Position numbers and translations under genes: made by a program
The notes under the pieces: model-generated
Seen by the model: only the letters and a program-made list of their open reading frames with translations
What the model was told of the DNA's origin: nothing
The model's database searches: none
Shown here: one piece after another, positions 1-6,717 of the stretch
Layout of the letters: every line of letters starts with the position of its first letter
Numbering within the stretch: position 1 is the first letter of the stretch
NCBI GenBank assembly: GCA_046635845.1
Contig: JAQQXN010000007.1
Source: UBA168 sp011055275
GTDB lineage: Archaea > Thermoproteota > Thermoprotei_A > Marsarchaeales > UBA168
DNA: 22,399 nt
Strand: one strand, 5' to 3'

Positions 1-2
1 AC

Positions 3-359
3 CTCAACGGCACGCCTGTCAGGGGCGCCGAGGTGACATTCTACGCAAATGGCACGATGATAGGCACCTCTGAAACTGGCGAGCAGGGCACCGCAAGCCT
101 GACTTACGCGTTCATTAGAAAGGGCATCGCGGTTCTAAGCGTCTCAGCGGATGGGGTCGTGTCCAGCGCTACTGTTATTGTGCAAGAAACGAACTTTTCT
201 CTTGCGGTTTATGTTCTCCCAGTCGTCTTCATAACAGCGATCGTCATCGCGATTTACATCGCATTACGTCATGCTACACGCTCTAAGCCCATGCGATGCG
301 GCCAGTTAACAAGATGCGGAAGGGATGCCCAGTTGCTGCATATCAGCGTGGTTCCTTAA
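3..359 (+). CDS. 3' end of a membrane-anchored Ig-like domain protein (partial)
   Basis: The frame is open from the window edge to TAA at 357-359, so only about 118 C-terminal residues are visible. They contain an Ig-like beta-sandwich segment (NGTPVRGAEVTFYANG, then IGTSETG and a GTASLTY strand), one hydrophobic helix (about SLAVYVLPVVFITAIVIAIYIAL) and a short basic tail. The segment closely resembles the C-terminal module of the solute-binding protein at 11829-14258, which has NGTPASGVTVDF followed by IGTATTG, also before a single membrane helix. I infer that this is the end of a second surface-anchored protein of the same design, possibly another ABC solute-binding protein, but its N-terminal domain lies outside the window. 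The GTG at 33 is internal and not the true start. The last 25 or so residues are Cys- and Arg-rich and look unlike the rest. Confidence 0.75.
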   Translation, partial: LNGTPVRGAEVTFYANGTMIGTSETGEQGTASLTYAFIRKGIAVLSVSADGVVSSATVIVQETNFSLAVYVLPVVFITAIVIAIYIALRHATRSKPMRCGQLTRCGRDAQLLHISVVP

Positions 360-1164
360 ATGATCACTGATAGGGCTAAAATTGCGCTAACGGCAACTCG
401 ATTTCTGTCGCTCTTAAGAGGTCATGACTGACAACTACATATCCACATTAATTTCGAAGCAGCACGACAACGTATCTCGAGGGACATCTCCCCACAAGAA
501 GTGCGGTAAACTACTTGGACTTAAAAACTATAACTCTTAAGCGGACGGCGCTATTAATCTGTTTTACGAGCTTATCCACAGCTCAGAGTGGGCTGTCTTC
601 ATGGCGTTTCCCGCGTCGAAGCAAGCTCTACATCTCTCCCTAAGTTGCCTTATAACTTGGAGCGCCCCACGGGGTTGTGAAGCACCTTGTTTTGTTCCGC
701 GCTTTCTCGAACTCTTCTTTGATTTTCTAGTTCTTGGGGGGTCTTTCCCATTTTCTTTGAGCAAGGGTGGCTGATAACGATAGAAGTTTCTTGCAGTAGC
801 CGCCGTAGTTTACCCTGGATGCCACGAGGATCGTCCTGGAACTGAGCTCTGTGGCCACCTTAGCCATGGAATTTTTCATGGCTATGCCTTTTCCTCTATC
901 ATTGGGTCTAACGAGTTCAACAGGAACTTCCAGAAAAGGGAGCGCAAAGGCAACGCCGCAGCCGGCGGCTATTTCGAAGTGGGCCTTTTAAGGTTGGTAA
1001 GACGAGCCCAGCTGCCAATCCGTCACCGCTCATCATAACAGCTTTAATAGATTTAATGCAAACTCGTTCTTAAAATCATTTAAGTTTTAGCTTATTGGAT
1101 CGTTGATGTGTTAAAAATTCAGAATCCTTTATTGTAAGAGGGATTTTATCTCTTTCGAAGTGGT
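360..1164. other. Intergenic region, about 800 bases, no intact gene
   Basis: No convincing intact gene is seen here. A minus-strand frame at 564-764 is basic and low in complexity and is probably chance. A better minus-strand coding-like stretch lies at 727-1036 and is listed separately. The last 120 bases, next to the 3' end of sufB, are AT-rich. No tRNA-like or repeat structure was recognised. Confidence 0.6.
727..1036 (-). pseudogene. Possible decayed protein-coding remnant, family undetermined
   Basis: Read on the minus strand, an ATG at 1036 opens a frame with MMSGDGLAAGLVLPTL. One frame change near 985 leads into another stretch, open from 987 to the stop at 727-729, containing GCGVAFALPFLEVPVELVR and VNYGGYCKKLLSL. 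The composition looks protein-like: alternating hydrophobic and charged residues, few rare codons. The DGLA, CGV...PV and GG...LL fragments faintly recall the C-terminal half of thiamine-monophosphate kinase (ThiL), but the match is too weak to name it. The frame change and the lack of any start for the second part suggest a broken gene rather than a live one. Confidence 0.25.
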
Positions 1165-2508
1165 TCAGGCCACCGAGTTCCTCATCTCGAGATCAATTAT
1201 CCTGTTGAACTCAACGGCGTATTCTAAAGGTATCTTCTTGGTCACAGGCTCCATGAATCCCCTGACTATCAGTCCCCTTGCCTCCTCCTCTGAGAAGCCC
1301 CTGCTCATGAGGTAGAAGAGCTGTTCTTCGGCTATCCTTCCCGCGGTTGCCTCATGGGAAACGTCTGCATCAGATTCGTAGACCTCTTCGGTCGGGAAAG
1401 TGGCCGTAGAGCTATCATCGCTTATGAGGAGCGAATCACATTTTACCGAGCTTGAACATCCGGTCGCACCTGGGTTAACCTTTACCTCTCCCCGGTATAT
1501 CGCCCTTCCGCTTCCCTTGCTTATGCTGCGAGATAGGACGTAGGCAGACGTGTCAGGGGCGGCGTGAATTATCTTAGCCCCGGTATCCAGGACCTGTCCA
1601 TCTCCGGCCATGGAAACGTAGAAGTGCTCTGCCCTTGCTCCCCTTCCAGCTAGCACGCTCGCTGGATAGAGCATTGTGACCCTGCTCCCCAAAGAAGCCT
1701 CGACCCACTCCATCTTTCCCCCCTCTTCCACAATGGCCCTCTTGGTCACCAAGTTGTATATGTTTTTACTCCAGTTCTGTATGGTTGTGACCCTAACGCG
1801 CGCCCTCTTTCCCACGAATATTTCCATAATTCCCGCGTGAAGACCTCCTTTGACGTACATGGGCGCAGAACATCCCTCTATGTACTCCACGGAGGCATCG
1901 TCCTCGGCAACTATGACCGTGTGCTCGAACTGGCCCATAGATGGATGGTCAACTAGGAAGTAGACCTGCACTGGCATGCTCACCTTAATTCCCTTGGGGA
2001 CGTAGAGGAAGGTGCCGCCGCTCCATATGGCTCCGTTGAGCGCGGCGAACTTGTGATAAGTAGGAGGAACGCAGCGCGTCATGAAGTACTTTTGAACCAG
2101 GTCTGGGTAACGCTTCACAGCCTCGTCCATACCCATGAATATGACGCCCTGCTTGGTAAGCTGGTCCCTTATGCGCTCGTATATCACCTCAGATTGGTAC
2201 ATGGCCCCATTTCCAGCCAAGAAGTTCCTCTCTGCTTCCGGTATGCCTAGGGCGTCAAATGTCCTCTTGAGATCCTCTGGGAGTTCGTTCATGTCATTTG
2301 TGGCTTTTACGCCCGGTTCTACGTAATACGCTAGCTCATCAAGCTTCAGCCCGCTTAAGTCGGGACCCCACGTGGGCATAGGCTTGCTTTCAAATACCGA
2401 CAGAGAGTATAGCCTCTTCTTTAACATCCAATCCGGCTCTCCTTTTTCCTTGGAAACCTTTCTTATGATCTCTTCGTTGAGACTACCGGCTATTGCTGCT
2501 TTTTCCAT
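1165..2508 (-). CDS. sufB: SufB, Fe-S cluster assembly scaffold protein
   Basis: SufB forms the SufBC(D) scaffold on which Fe-S clusters are built in the cytoplasm, powered by the SufC ATPase. The 447-residue product has the SufB/SufD beta-helix core. It has the C-terminal CDSLLISD segment, whose Cys (about 357) corresponds to the conserved E. coli SufB Cys405, and VSHEATAGRIAEEQLFYL, whose His-Glu pair (about 385-386) corresponds to His433/Glu434. These mark SufB rather than SufD. Length is normal. A TTG at 2523 would add five residues, but a strong Shine-Dalgarno (GGAGGTGA, complement of 2514-2521) sits six bases before the ATG at 2508, so that ATG is chosen. The 63-residue ORF just upstream ends inside this Shine-Dalgarno, suggesting co-transcription. 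No sufC or sufD is in the window, so the ATPase partner must be elsewhere. Confidence 0.95.
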   Translation of the reverse strand: MEKAAIAGSLNEEIIRKVSKEKGEPDWMLKKRLYSLSVFESKPMPTWGPDLSGLKLDELAYYVEPGVKATNDMNELPEDLKRTFDALGIPEAERNFLAGNGAMYQSEVIYERIRDQLTKQGVIFMGMDEAVKRYPDLVQKYFMTRCVPPTYHKFAALNGAIWSGGTFLYVPKGIKVSMPVQVYFLVDHPSMGQFEHTVIVAEDDASVEYIEGCSAPMYVKGGLHAGIMEIFVGKRARVRVTTIQNWSKNIYNLVTKRAIVEEGGKMEWVEASLGSRVTMLYPASVLAGRGARAEHFYVSMAGDGQVLDTGAKIIHAAPDTSAYVLSRSISKGSGRAIYRGEVKVNPGATGCSSSVKCDSLLISDDSSTATFPTEEVYESDADVSHEATAGRIAEEQLFYLMSRGFSEEEARGLIVRGFMEPVTKKIPLEYAVEFNRIIDLEMRNSVA

Positions 2509-2513
2509 CCTAT

Positions 2514-2521
2514 TCACCTCC
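2514..2521 (-). promoter_or_regulatory. Shine-Dalgarno of sufB
   Basis: On the minus strand this reads GGAGGTGA, six bases before the ATG at 2508. It fixes the sufB start and overlaps the stop codon of the small upstream ORF. Most other genes in the window lack such a motif, as expected for leaderless or first-in-operon archaeal genes. Confidence 0.8.
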
Positions 2522-2705
2522 AAATGAAAAGCGCATTTGAAGCCTTGCGTGAGGACTCTGTCCCCTTCTCTGATCTGAAACCACTTATAAGGCCGTGATG
2601 AGGGGTTAGCCGCATCCTGGCGAATACTGCGGGATGATTTTCAAGATTTTTGGCGATTTCGTCGGCTATCGCATAAATACCCTCTATGTTTGTTGCAGCT
2701 TCCAT
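2514..2705 (-). CDS. Small ORF (63 aa) upstream of sufB, function unknown
   Basis: The product begins MEAATNIEGIYAIADEIAKN, looks like a short soluble alpha-helical peptide, and has a more basic C-terminal third. I do not recognise a family. Two things favour a real gene. A TATA-like box (TTATACTTAATA, complement of 2727-2738) lies 22-33 bases ahead of its ATG, the right distance for a leaderless or short-leader archaeal transcript. Its TGA also falls within the sufB Shine-Dalgarno, a typical translational-coupling layout. It may be a leader peptide, a small Suf partner, or the remains of a larger gene. Confidence 0.45.
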   Translation of the reverse strand: MEAATNIEGIYAIADEIAKNLENHPAVFARMRLTPHHGLISGFRSEKGTESSRKASNALFIWR

Positions 2706-2726
2706 GAAGTAACGTTCCGTCTAAGC

Positions 2727-2738
2727 TATTAAGTATAA
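2727..2738 (-). promoter_or_regulatory. TATA-like box for the small ORF-sufB unit
   Basis: The minus-strand sequence TTATACTTAATA lies 22-33 bases before the ATG at 2705. This matches the usual archaeal TATA position for leaderless or nearly leaderless mRNA. It is the only good promoter candidate seen upstream of sufB. Confidence 0.45.
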
Positions 2739-3607
2739 CGGTGTTATTGGAAACGCAATGAAAGCCTGTGAGTGCGCCTTACAGAAAAAAATGAGCAGGA
2801 AAGCTTTGACCTTCAGGAAGGAGATGAATTGCGGAAAGCATGTTAAATTTAATGAGGGCATAAGAGGTGTGGAAAGCCATGCGGATAAGTTCTCTAATGG
2901 AGGCATGCAGGATACTTCCACGGCAAATCCAGCCACTGGCTGGTCTTGAATGCCTCCACAATTTGTCCCCCATCGGATAAAGGCATATACAGATTGCACG
3001 CAGAGGGGGATGCGTGCAAGGGGAGCGCTGATAACCCCAGAGGGGCAACGTTTGTGACAGGAACGATTCCGAAACTCGAGAATGGAGGTTCCGCAAAACG
3101 CTCCCAGACCGCTAGGGATGATGGAGCAACAGGAAGCAAAAGCAGAACCTCCGTCGCTTCAGCGAGGAGAGCATGCCATTGCGAGTAACTCGATGCTATC
3201 ATGGACTGAAATATTGAAGCTTAGAACGGGCGAGTGCACGCGAACTTGGCTCGAGTTTTGGCGCTTTCTGCGGCGCGTAAGTCTAAGCGAGGGTCTAGAA
3301 AATATCTCTGGTCTTGGTGGCTTTAAATTAGACGTACCTCAGGAGTGTTAGGAGATTGCTTTCGAACTTACCAACAGCTACGTAATTTGGTCTGTTCTTT
3401 AAGTTATCTTTAATGCTTACCTTCATTTGTATTTTGTGAATGATTAAAATCGGTTTTTATTGATGGCAAAATAGTAAATATGTATGGTTGATCTTTTGAT
3501 CTGATCCCAGAATTCGCGGCATAGGTCTGCTTTTTTAGTGGTTTGATACCTCCGGCCGGCGTTTTGATCTCAGCTTTTTCTGATTTGCTTATGCGGTATA
3601 GTTTTGA
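2739..3607. other. Eroded intergenic region with a transposon relic
   Basis: Several short overlapping frames occur on both strands, but none is convincing. The part from about 3020 to 3177 aligns with the 3' end of the tnpB relic at 5600-5800 and is listed separately. The stretch 3360-3600 is AT-rich, with no recognisable gene, and supplies the upstream region of the thermopsin gene. Confidence 0.5.
3020..3177 (+). mobile_element. Orphan IS200/IS605-like 3' end with right-end hairpin
   Basis: The terminal 33 bases (3145-3177) match 5768-5800 at 27 of 33 positions without a gap; the latter is the right end of the tnpB relic. Both hold a small hairpin with a TTCA loop: stem TCGC/GCGA here, CTCCC/GGGAG there. 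The second base pair in from the loop is G-C here and C-G there, so both bases changed while pairing was kept. About 120 bases upstream also align loosely with the tnpB C-terminal tail (shared AGGTTCCG-like, CGCTCC and GGGAT blocks in the same order). The protein-coding body is gone. This is a very diverged or old copy of the same element family. Confidence 0.6.
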
Positions 3608-5098
3608 ATGCTGCTCGGGTGCCGAGATGCATTTATTTCAGATACGAAGAAATTATTGGTGAGGTTTTTGCGCGCTGGCAGCTTGTTCTTATTGTTTATC
3701 TTGGTGTCGACGCTCTTGATGCCCCAAGGGCTTGAAGCATTGTCGTCACAACCTAACTTTTACGTGACCAGAACCGTTTTTTTGATGCCTGAGGGCTATT
3801 ATTATCAGGAAGTGAGCTCTGAAGGAAGTCGCGTGTTACTCATGCTTAAAGTTAATTCCACCGAACCAATCTACGCACTTGTGATGAATTCTACGCAGCT
3901 TAGTGCCTTCATGAACAGTGGTGAGCTCGCTTACCTTTTTGCTTCATCTGGTTCATCGATATCGGGAAAGGTAAGGCTAGGCCTAGCTGGACATTACTAC
4001 GTGGTCTTGATCTCAAATGAGACAAGCTTTCCAGCAGTGGTTACGTTAGGTTACGCAACAGTACCGGTTGGCGTGCACGTGCTTTACTCGTCAGCTCCAG
4101 CTCCCATAGGCATAGCGGATTATGGCGTGATGAACTCTTCGGGTGTGCTCCTACCATACGCGGTTAACGCAGAAGCCATTATAGGGCAGGCTAACATAAG
4201 CTCGTTGGCGGCCTATAACCCGCTTTTCTTATCCCCTTATGTGGCCAGCTTGCAGCTGAACGCCGTCCTCCAAGTTAACACAAGCAGTGGTTCTCAGGAC
4301 TACCTGGTACAGAACGTCGTTGAATTTTTCACAAACAAAGAGGTATTGCGCTTGGCCGATAACGTGTGGAACATAACTTCTCCGTATTCTTACATGTCTT
4401 CTTCGCGGGTATCTGGTTATGGAGAAGTGGCAACCCAGCCTTGGGCCCCTCCTTGGGCAAGAGCAGCGTCCTCAGTTTACTCATATGTCACCACAAACTT
4501 CACATATTCTCTGCCTTTCACTATTACGTTGAAGACAGCGGTGTTCAGGGAAAACACGAGAGCAGAGATCTGCTTTGGCGCGGCGCTCAATGGTATCAAC
4601 GATACCTATGATAGAGTGTTTATAGCCGAAACCGGTTCATTCAATGCCTCGTTTATAGTAAACGGTTACTCGATGACTCCTGTTGGGAACTACTATGATG
4701 CCGAGCTGGTGTTTGGAGGAGGATACGGAGGGGAAGCAACGCAGTTCACGTCAATGAGCTCATCCCTTTCAATGGCTTATGTGTTAATCAACGGAAGCGA
4801 GGTAAGGCCGCGTTCGATTTTTGGCTTTGGCAGCGACACGGCGGAAAGCGCGTATAACCTGGTCACCGTGTGCCCATCTGGAACGCCAGAAGTCAGGATC
4901 GGTAGTCCTGATCTCTCAAAAAGCTTCTCCCTCTTATCTTATCCCTTACCTCAAATGTATATTAAACCGGAGTCCTTGCCAAAGCTTCAGAAGCCGCCCT
5001 TGCTTCAGGGAGCCGCGTTGCTGATGATTGCCATTGCGTTCGTGGTCTATCAGCTTGAGGTCCTTCGTAATCGTCCTAATGCCAATCCGGAAATCTGA
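3608..5098 (+). CDS. Thermopsin-family (peptidase A5) secreted acid protease
   Basis: Thermopsins are archaeal extracellular acid endopeptidases that digest protein outside the cell at low pH. The 496-residue product has an N-terminal hydrophobic segment (about 23-40, signal peptide or anchor). A thermopsin core starts near residue 164 with the family hallmark PAPIGIADYGV (about 165-174), followed by LLPYAVNAEAIIG, SLQLNAVLQV and DYLVQNVVEF. Many N-glycosylation-type NxS/T sites fit a secreted protein. A membrane helix near the C-terminus (about LLQGAALLMIAIAFVVYQL) and a short basic tail suggest that it stays anchored. The ATG start precedes an unusually long, charged stretch before the signal; an in-frame GTG at 3659 would give a cleaner signal peptide. 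No Shine-Dalgarno is seen. Its stop codon is directly followed by the truncated tnpB relic. Confidence 0.88.
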   Translation: MLLGCRDAFISDTKKLLVRFLRAGSLFLLFILVSTLLMPQGLEALSSQPNFYVTRTVFLMPEGYYYQEVSSEGSRVLLMLKVNSTEPIYALVMNSTQLSAFMNSGELAYLFASSGSSISGKVRLGLAGHYYVVLISNETSFPAVVTLGYATVPVGVHVLYSSAPAPIGIADYGVMNSSGVLLPYAVNAEAIIGQANISSLAAYNPLFLSPYVASLQLNAVLQVNTSSGSQDYLVQNVVEFFTNKEVLRLADNVWNITSPYSYMSSSRVSGYGEVATQPWAPPWARAASSVYSYVTTNFTYSLPFTITLKTAVFRENTRAEICFGAALNGINDTYDRVFIAETGSFNASFIVNGYSMTPVGNYYDAELVFGGGYGGEATQFTSMSSSLSMAYVLINGSEVRPRSIFGFGSDTAESAYNLVTVCPSGTPEVRIGSPDLSKSFSLLSYPLPQMYIKPESLPKLQKPPLLQGAALLMIAIAFVVYQLEVLRNRPNANPEI

Positions 5099-5762
5099 GC
5101 TTAGCGCTTAATCCTGACGGGGTAGCGGTAGAGCCCTCAAACGCCCTCAAAAGGCTCGAGAAGAGGGTGAAGATCTAAAGCAAAACCTTTCCAGAAAGAA
5201 GAAGGGCTCCAACAACCGCAGAAAGCAGATCAAGAAACTCAGGAGGGTCCACCAGCGCATAAAGGACGCCCGCAACGACTTCCTCCAAAAGGTATCTACG
5301 GCGATAGCCAAGTCGTACGATACCGTGATCGTGGAGGATTTGAATGTAAGGGGAATAATGCAGAACCACCGTATCGCGAAATCGATATCTGATCAGGGCT
5401 GGTACACCTTCAAGCAGATGCTTAATTACAAGCTGGAAGAGCGGGGAGCAAAGCTGGTGAAGATGGGAAGGTTCGATCCTCCCTCCAAAACGTGCTCCGG
5501 GAGCGGTAGCGTGAAGCACGACCTAGCTCTTTCCGACCGCGTATTTCGCTGCGATGCCTGCGGGCTTATAATTGACAGGGATCTGAACGCTGCCATCAAC
5601 ATCTTAAACATGGCTCTGATGAAGGTAGGGCGGGGCACGCCCGAATCCATGCCTGTGAAGATCAACGCCTCCGTAACCCGCCTTCCGGGCGTGGCCGAAG
5701 GAAGGTTTCCGGCATCGGGAAACCGCGCTCCGGCGGCATGGGGGATCGAGCGCGGTCGTTGA
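5089..5762 (+). pseudogene. tnpB: Truncated and frameshifted tnpB (IS200/IS605 family)
   Basis: TnpB is the RNA-guided RuvC nuclease of IS605-type transposons. The reading starts mid-protein as GNLSLALNPDGVAVEP, then ALKRLEKRVK, meets a stop at 5176-5178, and continues in another frame with LSRKKKGSNNRRK. It then has VIVEDLNVRGIM (RuvC II, Glu present), KSISDQGW, a zinc-finger region and DRDLNAAINIL (RuvC III, Asp present). About the first 190 residues, including the first RuvC Asp motif, are missing. The first zinc pair is damaged (TCSGSG where TCSxCG is expected), while the second (CDACG) is intact. The break at about 5172 is a two-base excess or one-base loss. No tnpA is present. It cannot encode an active nuclease. 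Its first codons overlap the last codons of the thermopsin gene. Confidence 0.88.
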
Positions 5763-5767
5763 ACCAC

Positions 5768-5800
5768 GAACCTCACTCCCTTCAGGGAGGAGAGGATGTC
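5768..5800 (+). mobile_element. IS200/IS605-like right end, hairpin downstream of tnpB relic
   Basis: A short perfect hairpin, CTCCC-TTCA-GGGAG (5776-5789), lies a few bases after the tnpB stop and is followed by a purine-rich GAGAGGATG. In this transposon family the right end carries such a subterminal hairpin and also forms the 3' end of the TnpB guide RNA. The same 33-base block recurs at 3145-3177 with a covarying stem. Confidence 0.65.
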
Positions 5801-5866
5801 AGGATTAGGCAAGGACCTTGAACGGCAAAGCGAAGAGGTATGGCGCGAAATAATCACTGAAATTTT

Positions 5867-6577
5867 TCACGAAAGCATGTACCAAAGGTCCCTTGTTGCG
5901 GTAGGAACTGCGATCCAAGCTACCACGAGGACTGAAAGCGCCGCGATGGGTACGGCTATGTTGTCATCTATATATTTTTGTCTTTCCGCAAAGGTGGAAA
6001 GAACGGCCGCGATGATTCCTGCCCACCCAAGTAGCATCCCCAAGAGCACTGAGGTCACCAGCATTGCCGCGCTCCCTTCCCATGCCTTAACCCTTGTTCT
6101 GTACCTCAGATTTCTCACAATACCGGTGACCCCATCCCCTATGGCCATGAAGAGGACCGGAACCACGCCAAGGAGGAACGAGTGATCGAGAAACCACGTC
6201 AGAAAGAGCACGAGACCCCACATTATCGTGAAGTCGACTTCGTAAACATTATTGGGATCTTGGAACCACGTAGACAGCTTTCCGGTCCTGTGAGGAACGT
6301 AGACGGCCATACTTAGCAATATTGCCATAACTAACGGTATGACTGGTTCTTTGAATGTAAACGGAATTAGGGCAGCAACTACACCCGCTGCCAAGATGTG
6401 AATGGTCTTTCTACCGAAGTAGGTGGCTGAAGACGGTGGGTATCCTTTTTTGACGGCAAGACCATAAACCCACCTTGACACAAAATAAACCACAAATATG
6501 ACCCAAAACATAAGAAGGGTCGCGGGTAAGACATCGTGAAGCACGGCGGAGGGAGTTATACCTTCCCAGCTTAACAT
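5867..6577 (-). CDS. Polyprenol/phytol kinase-like membrane protein (SEC59/DGK1/VTE5 family)
   Basis: Members of this family are CTP-dependent membrane kinases acting on isoprenoid alcohols such as dolichol or phytol, or related lipids. In archaea a role in geranylgeraniol or polyprenol salvage is plausible, but the substrate is not shown by the sequence. The 236-residue product is almost entirely membrane helices. It carries the family motifs in order: GRKTIHILAAG (about 55-65), AIGDGVTGIVRN (about 145-156), KAWEGSAAM (about 164-172) and DDNIAVP (about 204-210). Length is typical. A TATA-like CTTAAAGG (complement of 6597-6604) lies 20-27 bases before the ATG, supporting a leaderless start. 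The tnpB right end lies about 67 bases beyond its 3' end. Confidence 0.82.
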   Translation of the reverse strand: MLSWEGITPSAVLHDVLPATLLMFWVIFVVYFVSRWVYGLAVKKGYPPSSATYFGRKTIHILAAGVVAALIPFTFKEPVIPLVMAILLSMAVYVPHRTGKLSTWFQDPNNVYEVDFTIMWGLVLFLTWFLDHSFLLGVVPVLFMAIGDGVTGIVRNLRYRTRVKAWEGSAAMLVTSVLLGMLLGWAGIIAAVLSTFAERQKYIDDNIAVPIAALSVLVVAWIAVPTATRDLWYMLS

Positions 6578-6596
6578 AAATGCGAGATGCGTTAGC

Positions 6597-6604
6597 CTTT
6601 AAGT
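6597..6604 (-). promoter_or_regulatory. TATA-like box of the polyprenol kinase-like gene
   Basis: The minus-strand CTTAAAGG lies 20-27 bases ahead of the ATG at 6577, at leaderless spacing. No Shine-Dalgarno lies between. Confidence 0.35.
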
Positions 6605-6717
6605 CATCATGCTCTCATCTTTATCAAGGGCAAGTGCAGTACATAACCTTTAATTGCCCTCGGCGAGCCCTGAGGAACATGCGCCTAACTTAAAGGTATT
6701 GGGCGATCTACTGGCTC

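Noticed and set aside
2808..2830. A third CTTCAGG...AGGAGA look-alike of the transposon right end
   Set aside because: Only a short core matches; the GAACCT flank is absent and the stem is weak, so it cannot be separated from chance.
2721..2999. Overlapping short ORFs on both strands between sufB and the thermopsin gene
   Set aside because: None has a promoter, ribosome site or family-like sequence, and they overlap each other on both strands in eroded DNA.
5089..5762. Nuclease-dead TnpB-like regulator (TldR type)
   Set aside because: Such proteins keep an intact full frame. Here the N-terminal half is missing, there is a frame break and a lost zinc cysteine, and the RuvC II Glu and RuvC III Asp are still present, so decay is simpler.
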